DNA from: Haemophilus sp.
Lineage (GTDB): Bacteria; Pseudomonadota; Gammaproteobacteria; Enterobacterales; Pasteurellaceae
Assembly (NCBI GenBank): GCA_019423025.1
Contig: JAHZCD010000003.1
Span: 1-64,000, forward strand
Direction of reading: 5' to 3'
Length of the DNA stretch: 64,000 bases
Position numbers and translations under genes: made by a program. How positions within the stretch are numbered: position 1 is the stretch's first letter; each line of letters starts with the position of its first letter. A model generated the notes under the pieces. The model did not search any database and was not told the origin of the DNA. It was given only the letters and a program-made list of their open reading frames with translations. This document shows, one piece after another, positions 9,573 to 18,208 of this stretch.

Positions 9573-10610
9573 TTATTCGACTTCGATCAGCACACCTTCT
9601 TGGTGAGGTTTCAATACACCAACTTCACTAAGCTCAATACCGGCTTTTTTCGCAATCTCTAAGATTTCCGCTTCACTTTCAGGTTTAACCGCAATCAACA
9701 AGCCACCTGAGGTTTGAGGATCGCACAGTACCGCCTTTTGATAATCCGTAAGAGGACCAATTTTATGACCATAGCTTTCAAAGTTACGGTTGGTTCCACC
9801 TGGTACACAACCTTCAGCAATGTAATCTGCCACGCCATCTAATAATTTGATTTTATCAAAATGCACAACCGCATTAAGATTTGAGCCTTCACAGATTTCA
9901 GCTAAGTGTCCTAATAAACCAAAGCCAGTGACATCCGTCATGGCGGTAACACCAGCAACTTCCGCAAATTGGCTACCAATCAGGTTCATTTGACACATTG
10001 CTGCCGTTGCCAGTCCTTGATGTTCTGGTTTTAACTTGCCTTTTTTCTCTGCAGTAGTTAGCACGCCAATACCTAATGGTTTGGTTAAATAAAGCTTACA
10101 ATTTGCTTCTGCTGAAGCATTACGTTTTACACGTTCGGTTGCAATAACGCCCGTTACGGCTAAACCAAAAATGGGTTCTGGCGCATCAATCGAGTGTCCG
10201 CCAGCTAGCGAAATCCCCGCTTGATGACAAGCAAAACGGCCACCATCAACAATCTTCTGTGCCACTTCTGCCGGTAATTTATTAATTGGGAAACCTAAAA
10301 TGGCAATCGCCATAATCGGCTTACCGCCCATTGCAAAAATATCGCTAATGGCATTGGTCGCAGCAATGCGGCCAAAATCAAAAGGATCGTCAACAATCGG
10401 CATGAAGAAATCCGTGGTACTGATAATTGCAGTACCATTACCAAGATCATAAACCGCTGCGTCATCCGCTGTTTCATTTCCCACTAATAAATTGGGATCA
10501 GCAAATTTTTCGAGTTCTGTCTGTAAAATTGTCCCTAACACCTTAGGCGAAATTTTACAGCCTCAACCCGCGCCGTGGCTGTATTGTGTTAAACGAATCT
10601 CATCCGTCAT
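9573..10610 (-). CDS. selD: Selenide, water dikinase SelD, a selenoprotein (UGA at codon 16 read as Sec)
   Basis: Makes selenophosphate from selenide and ATP for selenocysteine and selenouridine synthesis. A conventional reading starts only at a GTG at 10541 and lacks the active site. Reading from ATG 10610 gives MTDEIRLTQYSHGAG, an in-frame TGA (10563-10565), then GCKISPKVLGT, exactly the SelD active-site context G-(Cys/Sec)-G-C-K. The full product is 345 residues, the usual SelD length. A hairpin with a GGTG loop directly follows the TGA. The rest shows DDAAVY and GGHSID motifs. SelA, SelB and the Sec tRNA are not in the window. Confidence 0.93.
10521..10560 (-). promoter_or_regulatory. SECIS-like hairpin for selD UGA decoding
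   Basis: Starting two bases after the selD TGA, the minus strand has a perfect ten-base outer stem CTGTAAAATT/AATTTTACAG. Inside it is a five-base apical stem CCTAA/TTAGG closing a GGTG loop. A GU-containing apical loop a short distance after UGA is the signature recognised by SelB. The structure lies inside the coding region, as bacterial SECIS elements do. Confidence 0.8.
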
Positions 10611-10671
10611 ATTCAATCCTTTATAAAAATAACGTATTTCTTAAACAAAAGAGCGGTCAGAAAAAGCCTAT

Positions 10672-11940
10672 TTAAGAGGCTAACTTCTCCACTTTTGCTT
10701 GCTTGATCATGTTATCGCTGACTTCTAAAATAGTAATTCGTAAGCCATTGATTTCACAAATGGTTCCTTCATCAGGAATATCTTCAAGATGTTCAAGAAT
10801 TAAACCATTAAAGGTTCGTGCATCTTCTGTATCTAATTCCCAACCAAACATTTTATTTAAATCACGAAGATTCGCCGAACCTTCAATAATCATTGAACCA
10901 TCAGATTGGTGCACCACTTCTTGTTCAATAGTCGGTGCAGTAGAGGTGGTAAAATCCCCCACGATTTCTTCTAAAATATCTTCAAGTGTGACCAACCCTT
11001 TAATGTCACCATATTCGTCCACCACTAAACCGATACGTTCTTTTTTCGTACGGAAATTCGCTAATTGTGTTTTTAGTGGTGTCCCTTCTGGAATAAAGTA
11101 CACTTCATCGACGGCACGTAATAAAGTTTCTTTGGTAAATTCATTTTTTTCTAATAACAAACGAAACGCTTCACGCACACGCAAAATACCTAAAACTTGC
11201 TCATCAAGGCTGCCTTTATACAGCACAATTCGATTATGTGGTGCATGATTAAGCTGGCGCATAATGGCTTTCCAATCGTCATCAATATCAATCCCTGCAA
11301 TTTCATTACGTGGCACCATGATATCGTCGACTGTCACCGTTTCCATATCTAAAATAGAGAGCAACATTTGTGGATGCTGTTCATCCGGTGTGGCTTCTCC
11401 CGCTTCCGATACAATACTACGAAGTTCTTCACGACTAATCACTTGTTTTTGCATATCTGGTTTTAAGCCGACCATTCGCATTAAGGTTTTCGTAAAAATA
11501 TTCATCAACCAAACTAATGGATAGAACACTTTTAACAATAGCGACAAAATGTGACTTGAAAATAATCCCACTTTCTCTGGGTGCATCGCCGCAACCGTTT
11601 TAGGGATAATTTCAGAAAAAACGAGCATCGCAAAGGTTAATAAACCCGTTGCGATTGCTACCCCCGCATCACCATATAAACGCATACCAATCATGGTTGC
11701 AATAGCGGAAGCGCTGATATTCACAAGGTTATTAAAGATCAGAATAAAACTTAACAAGGTATCAGGCTTTTCAAGCAGTTTTTCTGCTTTTTGCGCGCCT
11801 TTATTGCCTTGTTCCGCCAAAAAGCGAAGACGATATTTATTGAGAGAGAGTAAGCCGGTTTCTGAGCCAGAAAAATAGGCAGATAAAATTAAACAGATAA
11901 TCAGTGTAATAAATAAAGTACTAAGGGGAATACTGTCCAA
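10672..11940 (-). CDS. corB: CNNM/CBS-domain membrane protein, CorB (YfjD) family
   Basis: Probably involved in Mg2+/Co2+ handling. An N-terminal DUF21/CNNM membrane region (SAYFSGSETGLLSLNKYRLR) with four hydrophobic segments is followed by a CBS pair (MTVDDIMVPRNEIAGID; LVVDEYGDIKGLVTLEDILEEIVGDF) and a CorC/HlyC C-terminal domain. The frame opens at a TTG at 11970, but that lies inside a terminator-like repeat. TTG at 11938-11940, seven bases after AAAGGA, gives MDSIPLSTLF and 422 residues, like E. coli. Neighbours (CcsA-like gene, ffh) match the E. coli ffh-ypjD-yfjD order. Confidence 0.88.
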   Translation of the reverse strand: MDSIPLSTLFITLIICLILSAYFSGSETGLLSLNKYRLRFLAEQGNKGAQKAEKLLEKPDTLLSFILIFNNLVNISASAIATMIGMRLYGDAGVAIATGLLTFAMLVFSEIIPKTVAAMHPEKVGLFSSHILSLLLKVFYPLVWLMNIFTKTLMRMVGLKPDMQKQVISREELRSIVSEAGEATPDEQHPQMLLSILDMETVTVDDIMVPRNEIAGIDIDDDWKAIMRQLNHAPHNRIVLYKGSLDEQVLGILRVREAFRLLLEKNEFTKETLLRAVDEVYFIPEGTPLKTQLANFRTKKERIGLVVDEYGDIKGLVTLEDILEEIVGDFTTSTAPTIEQEVVHQSDGSMIIEGSANLRDLNKMFGWELDTEDARTFNGLILEHLEDIPDEGTICEINGLRITILEVSDNMIKQAKVEKLAS

Positions 11941-11968
11941 GGGAAAGTCCTTTTGTTCGTTAATCAAC

Positions 11969-11999
11969 AAAAAGTGCGGTCATTTTCACCGCACTTTTT
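11969..11999. terminator. Inverted uptake-sequence pair, terminator-like
   Basis: AAAAAGTGCGGT and ACCGCACTTTTT form a 12-base perfect stem with a seven-base loop between the CcsA-like gene and corB. On the minus strand it ends in a T-run, so it may attenuate transcription into corB. Confidence 0.7.
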
Positions 12000-12018
12000 A
12001 CCTGTTCTTTGATTTTGA

Positions 12019-12804
12019 TTAAATCAAACGGCTACCAAAATAGCCAACCGTGAGCAGAATGATACCTGAAATTGCGTAAATAATCATCCTTTTTCCACGC
12101 CAGCCCAATCGCCAATGACCAAAACAAGCAATACCAAAACTAATCCAAGCAAGGAAAGAAAAAATCGCTTTATGCAGATTTTCTGGGGTCACTGCTTGCA
12201 ATACATGATAAGTACCAGAAATTAAAGTGAGCGTCAATAATGCTTCTCCCATCGCAAATAAACAGAAGAAATGGCGTTCTACTGCCATTAATGGTGGAAT
12301 TGCTGGCGAAAATTGGATTTTACGCTTTTTCAAATTACGGTCTAACCAGACCAATTGGATCACATACAGCGTTGCAATAAAACAGACCGCATAGGTAAAG
12401 AGCGACAACCCGATATGGAACAACATCAATGTATTTTGATTAAGCATCTGAATGATATGGCTTGATAAGAATGTCGCAAAGATCAGGCTGATGATCGAAA
12501 ACGCATACACTATCGGTAAAACAAACCACATTGTCGAAACGAGAAACATTGAAAGCGTCGCCAATGCCGCAATAATTACGCTCATTAAGGAAGCGATTTG
12601 CATTAGCGTGAAAGTTTGCCCTGATGCTAGATCCTCCAACAAAGGGAAAGTGCTAACAGCATGCAGAATAATTGCTGCAAGTGCGGTCAGAAAAAACGGG
12701 ATTTTACTTTGACTCAACTTCCCTTCTGATGAATTCATCAAAAACGGGGCGATCAACAATAAACTAAGAATGTAAAAAATAATCGAAAAAAGGGCAAACC
12801 ACAT
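12019..12804 (-). CDS. CcsA/HemX-like integral membrane protein (YpjD family)
   Basis: The 261-residue protein has about eight hydrophobic segments and resembles cytochrome c assembly proteins of the CcsA/CcmC superfamily. A conserved region reads LFHIGLSLFTYAVCFIATLY, and a late segment HKAIFSFLAWISFGIACFGHWRLGWRGKR carries histidines typical of the family. It sits beside ffh as ypjD does in E. coli. Its exact function is unknown. Heme or cytochrome assembly is suggested by family only; the dedicated Ccm system is encoded separately at 21599-28420. Confidence 0.8.
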   Translation of the reverse strand: MWFALFSIIFYILSLLLIAPFLMNSSEGKLSQSKIPFFLTALAAIILHAVSTFPLLEDLASGQTFTLMQIASLMSVIIAALATLSMFLVSTMWFVLPIVYAFSIISLIFATFLSSHIIQMLNQNTLMLFHIGLSLFTYAVCFIATLYVIQLVWLDRNLKKRKIQFSPAIPPLMAVERHFFCLFAMGEALLTLTLISGTYHVLQAVTPENLHKAIFSFLAWISFGIACFGHWRLGWRGKRMIIYAISGIILLTVGYFGSRLI

Positions 12805-12943
12805 AATGCTTTCTCTTTACTAGGAATTATTCTTATTTTAACGGATCTTTTCTCTAGATCGCCATAATTTTATTTGAAATGATGAAAAACGCCCAAATTT
12901 CGGTATAATCACGGCAATTTTTTAAGAAAAAACAGGATTTAAA

Positions 12944-14335
12944 ATGTTTGAGAATTTATCGGATCGCCTTTCCAAAACGCTACGTAACATTAGCGGGAAA
13001 GGGCGCTTAACTGAAGATAATATTAAAGAAACCCTACGCGAAGTACGCATGGCGTTATTAGAAGCTGATGTTGCTTTGCCTGTCGTACGTGAGTTTATCG
13101 CTAAAGTAAAAGAAAGCGCGCTAGGCGAAGAAGTCAATAAAAGCTTAACTCCTGGCCAAGAGTTCTTAAAAATCGTTCAGCGCGAACTCGAAAAAGCCAT
13201 GGGTGAAGCCAATGAGAGCTTAAACCTAGCAACACAGCCACCCGCAGTTATTTTAATGGCGGGTTTACAAGGTGCGGGTAAAACCACCAGCGTGGGTAAA
13301 TTAGCAAAATTCTTACGCGAACGTCATAAAAAGAAAGTGCTTGTAGTATCTGCCGACGTATATCGTCCTGCGGCGATCAAACAGCTTGAAACCTTAGCGC
13401 AATCTGTTGGCGTGGATTTCTTCCCGTCTGATGTCAAACAAAAACCAGTAGAAATTGCAAAAGCGGCACTTGCTGACGCCAAACTCAAATTCTACGATGT
13501 GTTAATTGTGGATACGGCAGGTCGCTTACACGTTGATAGCGAGATGATGGATGAAATCAAGCAAGTTCACGCGACATTAAATCCAATTGAAACTCTCTTC
13601 ACCGTTGATGCAATGACTGGTCAAGATGCAGCAAATACAGCAAAAGCCTTCAACGAAGCCTTGCCACTTACCGGGGTTATCTTAACCAAAGTGGACGGTG
13701 ATGCGCGTGGGGGTGCGGCTTTATCTATTCGTCAAATCACTGGCAAACCGATTAAATTCCTTGGTGTGGGTGAAAAAACAGAAGCCCTCGAGCCATTCCA
13801 TCCTGATCGCGTAGCGTCGCGTATTTTAGGCATGGGTGATGTCCTTTCCCTTATCGAAGATCTTGAACGTTCAGTGGATCGCGAAAAAGCGGAAAAAATG
13901 GCACAGAAATTCAAGAAAGGTGATGATTTCACCCTAGACGATTTCCGTGAACAGCTCCGTGAGATGAAAAAAATGGGCGGTATGATGTCGATGCTTGAAA
14001 AATTACCGGGTGCGAAAAACTTACCGGATCATGTCAAAAATCAAGTAGATGACAAAATGTTTATCAAAATGGAAGCCATCATTAATTCCATGACCTTAAA
14101 AGAACGTGCCAATCCAGATATTATCAAAGGATCTCGCCGTCGTCGTATTGCATTGGGTTCCGGTACACAAGTGCAAGATGTGAATAAGTTGCTGAAACAA
14201 TTTGACGAAATGCAACGCATGATGAAGAAAATGCGCAAAGGCGGAATGGCGAAAATGATGCGCGGCATGCAAGGCTTAATGGGCGGAGGCGGCTTAGGTG
14301 GCCTTGGCGGTTTAGGCGGCATGTTTAAACGTTAA
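12944..14335 (+). CDS. ffh: Signal recognition particle GTPase Ffh
   Basis: Binds signal sequences and 4.5S RNA to target membrane proteins to FtsY/SecYEG. The 463 residues comprise an N domain, a G domain with G1 GLQGAGKTTSVGKLA (about 107-121), DTAGR and TKVDGDARGG, and a Met-rich M domain with MKKMRKGGMAKMMRGMQ. The tail is a glycine-leucine repeat (GGLGGLGGLGGMF). It is transcribed away from the CcsA-like gene, with a short shared upstream region. Confidence 0.97.
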   Translation: MFENLSDRLSKTLRNISGKGRLTEDNIKETLREVRMALLEADVALPVVREFIAKVKESALGEEVNKSLTPGQEFLKIVQRELEKAMGEANESLNLATQPPAVILMAGLQGAGKTTSVGKLAKFLRERHKKKVLVVSADVYRPAAIKQLETLAQSVGVDFFPSDVKQKPVEIAKAALADAKLKFYDVLIVDTAGRLHVDSEMMDEIKQVHATLNPIETLFTVDAMTGQDAANTAKAFNEALPLTGVILTKVDGDARGGAALSIRQITGKPIKFLGVGEKTEALEPFHPDRVASRILGMGDVLSLIEDLERSVDREKAEKMAQKFKKGDDFTLDDFREQLREMKKMGGMMSMLEKLPGAKNLPDHVKNQVDDKMFIKMEAIINSMTLKERANPDIIKGSRRRRIALGSGTQVQDVNKLLKQFDEMQRMMKKMRKGGMAKMMRGMQGLMGGGGLGGLGGLGGMFKR

Positions 14336-14349
14336 TCCCCTCTTCAAAT

Positions 14350-14392
14350 AAAGTGCGGTCAAAAATCAATAGGTTTTTGGCCGCATTTTTTA
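14350..14392 (+). terminator. ffh terminator containing an uptake sequence
   Basis: AAAGTGCGGTCAAAAA pairs, with G-U wobbles, with TTTTTGGCCGCATTTTTT about 14 bases after the ffh stop. Confidence 0.7.
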
Positions 14393-14507
14393 TCTTTTCA
14401 GTTAGTGTTTCCTATTACCTGATTAAATTACTCAGTTTTAGGTAATATTTTCATCACTTGATAGTCGATATAATTGCTCAAGTATTTTACTTGGCGTAAA
14501 ATCTAGT

Positions 14508-14541
14508 CCTTGATGATTATCTACGACACTTAATCATCAGG
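14508..14541 (+). promoter_or_regulatory. Inverted repeat with FNR-like half sites ahead of norB
   Basis: CCTTGATGATTA (14508-14519) and TAATCATCAGG (14531-14541) are inverted copies separated by 11 bases, ending about 35 bases before the norB ATG. The left arm contains TTGAT-N4-ATCTA, one mismatch from an FNR box. A second repeat, ATTTTAC-TTGGC-GTAAAAT, lies just upstream (about 14483-14501). TATAAT at 14469-14474 is a possible -10. Which of these act as operators or as RNA hairpins cannot be decided by eye. Confidence 0.4.
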
Positions 14542-14575
14542 AAATAATATTTTCTAATAATCTAGGAGTGATAAA

Positions 14576-16819
14576 ATGGGACAGTATAAAAAGTTCTGGT
14601 ACCTATTAGTCGCCGTATTAATTGGAGCATTCTCCATTCTCGGCTACTATGGGTTCGAAGTTTATCGTGAAGCACCACCAATTCCACAACAATATGTTTC
14701 AGAATCAGGTGAAAAAGTGATTACTCACGATGAAATTTTACATGGTCAAACCGCTTGGCAAACCACTGGTGGTATGCAAGTGGGTTCTGTTTGGGGTCAT
14801 GGTGCATACCAAGCGCCTGACTGGACTGCAGATTGGCTACATCGTGAATTAACCAACTGGTTAGATATCACCGCAAATAAAGAATTTGGTAAAAACTTTG
14901 CGGATCTTAATGAAGAACAACAAACTTTATTAAAAGCACGTTTAACCAAAGAATATCGTGGTAGCAAAGTTGAAAACGGTACCGTTGTGCTTTCTAATAC
15001 CCGTTTAGCGGCAATGGAAAAAACTGCACAATACTACATTTCTTTATACGGTGATGATCCTGCTACCAAAGTCACTCGTGAACACTTTGCCATGAAGGAT
15101 AATACCCTTCCTGACTTACAAGCGCGTAAAGACTTAACAAAATTCTTCTTCTGGACAGCATGGACTGCCTCTGCAGAACGTCCAAATACAAATGCAAGTT
15201 ATACTAACAACTGGCCACATGAGCCATTAATCAATAACGTGCCAACACCAGAAAACGTAGTTTGGTCTATTGCGAGTGTGGTATTCCTCATTGCGGGTAT
15301 TGGTTTCGTTGTTTGGATTTGGTCATTCAAAAAACGTGAAGATGAACAAGATCCACCGATTCCGGAAGTTGATCCCCTCACAAAACTACAGTTAACCCCT
15401 TCTCAACGCGCATTAGGTAAATATCTCTTTACGGTGCTTGCATTATTCTTACTGCAAGTGAACTTAGGGGCGATTGTTGCTCACTATACCGTTGAAGGTC
15501 AGGAATTCTATGGTATTGATATTTCTCAATACTTCCCGTATTCATTAGTGCGTACATGGCATATTCAAGCTGCCTTATTCTGGATTGCAATGGCATTCTT
15601 AGCCGGTGGTTTATTCCTTGCACCAATCATCAATGGTGGTAAAGATCCGAAATTCCAAAAATTGGGTGTGGATGTTTTATTCTGGGCATTAGTGGTATTA
15701 GTCGTCGGTTCATTCACTGGTAGCTATTTAGCAATTGCGCATATCCTTCCTGAAGAATGGAGTTTCATGTTCGGTCACCAAGGCTATGAGTTCATTGACT
15801 TAGGTCGTTTCTGGCAAGCGGTGAAATTCGCAGGTATCTTATTCTGGTTAGTCTTAATGCTTCGCGGTACAGTGAACGCATTCAAACAACCAGGAGACAA
15901 AAACTTATTAGCGTTATTCTTCGCTTCCGTCATTGCAATCGGCTTATTCTATGGCCCTGCATTATTCTACGGTGAGCACACTCACATTTCTGTGATGGAA
16001 TACTGGCGTTGGTGGGTAGTTCACCTATGGGTAGAAGGCTTCTTCGAAGTATTCTCTGTAGCGGCGCTCTCATTCATCTTCGTAAGTTTAGGTTTAGTTT
16101 CACGTCGTACAGCGACCGTGGCAACTATTACTGAAGCGGCATTATTCTTAATCGGCGGTATTCCTGGTACGTTCCACCACTTATACTTCGCTGGTGCAAC
16201 CACACCAATTATCGCAGTAGGTGCGTCATTCTCTGCACTTGAAGTGGTTCCATTAGTGTTATTAGGTCATGAAGCTTGGGAACACTGGGCGATGCAACAA
16301 AAAACACCTTGGATGGAACGCTTAAAATGGCCTCTTTACTGCTTCGTTGCAGTGGCATTCTGGAACATGTTAGGTGCTGGCGTATTTGGTTTCTTAATCA
16401 ATCCACCAATTTCGCTTTACTATATCCAAGGCTTGAACACTACAGCTGTTCATGCACACGCCGCATTATTCGGTGTATATGGTTTCTTAGCACTAGGCTT
16501 CGTATTCTTAATCGCTCGTTATTTACGTCCGGATACACCATTTAACGATAAGTTAATGAAATGGGGCTTCTGGTTACTAAACGGTGGTTTAGTGCTTATG
16601 ATCGTATCAAGCTTATTACCAATCGGTATTATTCAAGGTTATGCAAGTATCTCTGAAGGCTTATGGTATGCACGTAGTGAAGAATTTATGCAACAACCAT
16701 TATTCGATACCCTACGTTGGGTTCGTTTCGGTGGCGACGTTGTCTTCATCTTCGGTGCACTCGCCTTCTTCTGGCAAATCTTTACGATGATTTTCTTCAA
16801 ACCGAAAAAAACAGCTTAA
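14576..16819 (+). CDS. norB: Nitric oxide reductase, quinol-dependent (qNOR)
   Basis: Reduces NO to N2O using membrane quinol, a single-subunit heme-copper oxidase relative. The 747-residue product has an N-terminal membrane anchor followed by a long periplasmic domain (HGQTAWQTTGGMQVGSVWGHG) characteristic of qNOR. Some 12 or more membrane helices follow, with heme and non-heme iron ligands in HIQAALFW (about 328), HLWVEGFFE (about 482), HHLYFAG (about 533) and HAHAALFGVYG (about 625). A good ribosome site (TAGGAG) precedes the ATG, and a strong terminator follows. Likely role: NO detoxification under low oxygen. Confidence 0.95.
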   Translation: MGQYKKFWYLLVAVLIGAFSILGYYGFEVYREAPPIPQQYVSESGEKVITHDEILHGQTAWQTTGGMQVGSVWGHGAYQAPDWTADWLHRELTNWLDITANKEFGKNFADLNEEQQTLLKARLTKEYRGSKVENGTVVLSNTRLAAMEKTAQYYISLYGDDPATKVTREHFAMKDNTLPDLQARKDLTKFFFWTAWTASAERPNTNASYTNNWPHEPLINNVPTPENVVWSIASVVFLIAGIGFVVWIWSFKKREDEQDPPIPEVDPLTKLQLTPSQRALGKYLFTVLALFLLQVNLGAIVAHYTVEGQEFYGIDISQYFPYSLVRTWHIQAALFWIAMAFLAGGLFLAPIINGGKDPKFQKLGVDVLFWALVVLVVGSFTGSYLAIAHILPEEWSFMFGHQGYEFIDLGRFWQAVKFAGILFWLVLMLRGTVNAFKQPGDKNLLALFFASVIAIGLFYGPALFYGEHTHISVMEYWRWWVVHLWVEGFFEVFSVAALSFIFVSLGLVSRRTATVATITEAALFLIGGIPGTFHHLYFAGATTPIIAVGASFSALEVVPLVLLGHEAWEHWAMQQKTPWMERLKWPLYCFVAVAFWNMLGAGVFGFLINPPISLYYIQGLNTTAVHAHAALFGVYGFLALGFVFLIARYLRPDTPFNDKLMKWGFWLLNGGLVLMIVSSLLPIGIIQGYASISEGLWYARSEEFMQQPLFDTLRWVRFGGDVVFIFGALAFFWQIFTMIFFKPKKTA

Positions 16820-16838
16820 CTAGGTTTATTATCATGCA

Positions 16839-16867
16839 AAAGCGGCTAAGTAATTAGCCGCTTTTTA
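16839..16867 (+). terminator. norB terminator
   Basis: Eleven-base perfect stem AAAGCGGCTAA/TTAGCCGCTTT, four-base loop and T-run, 20 bases after the norB stop. Confidence 0.9.
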
Positions 16868-16901
16868 TTTGTGAAAATTCGTTAAATTTTCTAACCCTAC
16901 T

Positions 16902-16915
16902 TTGATCTCCATCAA
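16902..16915 (+). promoter_or_regulatory. Perfect FNR box (TTGAT-N4-ATCAA)
   Basis: The sequence TTGATCTCCATCAA matches the FNR consensus at every conserved base. A TATGAT -10 hexamer at 16936-16941 puts its centre about 40 bases before the expected start, the canonical class II activator position. It controls the small gene at 17002. Confidence 0.75.
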
Positions 16916-17001
16916 ACCATTTACCTTCTTTTAAGTATGATTAAATTTGTCTTTAGATCTATACTTTCCATACTTTTCAACTTTTCTTATAACATTTCAA
17001 C

Positions 17002-17340
17002 ATGAGTGACAATCCATTCAACGCGAGTTGGTCATCAAAGGGCAATACGCTATGTCTAGGTCATTGGGATATTACTTATCTTGGTTTACCTGTAGTACTG
17101 CCACTTGAACGCCGTGATAAAGATATGGGAACAAATAATATTTATAATTTTATGGATCCTGAAGATGAGCTTTACCGAGAAGGCTTAATGGAAGATGATT
17201 GGATTGTGGAAAACATTGATTGGCTTTCAGATGTCTTTATTGAGCACAATATTCCTTTAGAAGAAGAAACCATGCGAGCATTCTATCAAGCGGTGAATAA
17301 GGAAGATTGGCGCTGTGGGAGCTGTGGTGGATGTATTTAG
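17002..17340 (+). CDS. Small acidic protein with C-terminal CGSCGGCI, function unknown
   Basis: I do not recognise the family. The 112-residue product has no signal peptide or membrane segment. It is strongly acidic in its middle part (DPEDELYREGLMEDDW) and ends in WRCGSCGGCI, with three cysteines in seven residues. That could bind a metal or Fe-S cluster, or form a disulfide. The ATG lacks a clear Shine-Dalgarno. An in-frame ATG at codon 42 is an alternative, but it would discard over a third of the protein. A perfect FNR box and a well-spaced -10 upstream predict anaerobic induction. It stands alone between norB and upp, with a terminator before it. Confidence 0.75.
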   Translation: MSDNPFNASWSSKGNTLCLGHWDITYLGLPVVLPLERRDKDMGTNNIYNFMDPEDELYREGLMEDDWIVENIDWLSDVFIEHNIPLEEETMRAFYQAVNKEDWRCGSCGGCI

Positions 17341-17461
17341 TATCAAAGTGCGGTCAATTTTATCACCGTTTTTATACTGAACTGTCATAATAAAAACACT
17401 AGGAAATTCAATATTTCTGATATAGAATTCTTCGATTTGTTTTTTTAAAGGGAGAAAAAAG

Positions 17462-18088
17462 ATGAAACTTGTTGAAGTTAAACATCCGCTTGTTAAACAT
17501 AAATTAGGCGTGATGCGCGAAGCTGATATTGATACCAAAAAATTCCGTGAACTTGCAACTGAAGTGGGCAGCTTACTCACCTATGAAGCCACTGCCGATC
17601 TTGAAACAGAAAAAGTGATTATCGAAGGTTGGAACGGTCCTGTTGAAATCGACCGTATCAAAGGTAAAAAAGTTACTGTTGTACCAATTTTACGTGCAGG
17701 TCTTGGCATGATGGATGGCGTATTAGAACATGTTCCTAGTGCTCGCATCAGTGTAGTCGGGATTTATCGTAATGAAGAAACCCTTGAACCCGTCCCTTAT
17801 TTCCAAAAACTAGCCAGTGATTTAGAAGAACGTTTAGCTATCGTTGTGGATCCAATGCTTGCAACGGGTGGTTCAATGATCTCCACAATTGATTTATTAA
17901 AAGCAAAAGGTTGCCAACATATAAAAGTATTAGTATTAGTAGCGGCACCAGAAGGGATCAAAGCCTTAGAAAAGGCGCATCCAGATATCGAACTTTATTG
18001 CGCATCTATTGATGATCACTTAAATGAACAAGGCTATATCATCCCTGGCTTGGGTGATGCAGGAGATAAGATTTTTGGGACGAAATAA
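17462..18088 (+). CDS. upp: Uracil phosphoribosyltransferase
   Basis: Salvages uracil to UMP with PRPP. The 208 residues begin MKLVEVKHPLVKHKLGVMR and include the PRPP-binding loop VVDPMLATGGSMISTIDLLK (about 130-149) and the uracil-binding C-terminal YIIPGLGDAGDKIFGT. A strong Shine-Dalgarno (GGGAG) precedes the ATG. The uracil permease gene follows in the same direction, although a terminator lies between them. Confidence 0.97.
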   Translation: MKLVEVKHPLVKHKLGVMREADIDTKKFRELATEVGSLLTYEATADLETEKVIIEGWNGPVEIDRIKGKKVTVVPILRAGLGMMDGVLEHVPSARISVVGIYRNEETLEPVPYFQKLASDLEERLAIVVDPMLATGGSMISTIDLLKAKGCQHIKVLVLVAAPEGIKALEKAHPDIELYCASIDDHLNEQGYIIPGLGDAGDKIFGTK

Positions 18089-18100
18089 TTCCCTTTAAAT

Positions 18101-18127
18101 AAGACGGCATTTATAGCCGTCTTTTTT
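18101..18127 (+). terminator. upp terminator
   Basis: AAGACGGC/GCCGTCTT stem with seven-base loop and T-run just after upp. Confidence 0.85.
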
Positions 18128-18208
18128 CCGTGCGTGAAAACACAAAAGCTAAAAAAGCATTAAAACCGACCGCACTTTCAGTTAATTCAAACCGAGAGTT
18201 GAAACTAA

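Noticed and set aside
10703..11248. Long 181-codon frame on the opposite strand of corB, and similar long antisense frames
   Set aside because: Serine/isoleucine-rich shadow translations of well-supported genes, without ribosome sites or recognisable motifs.
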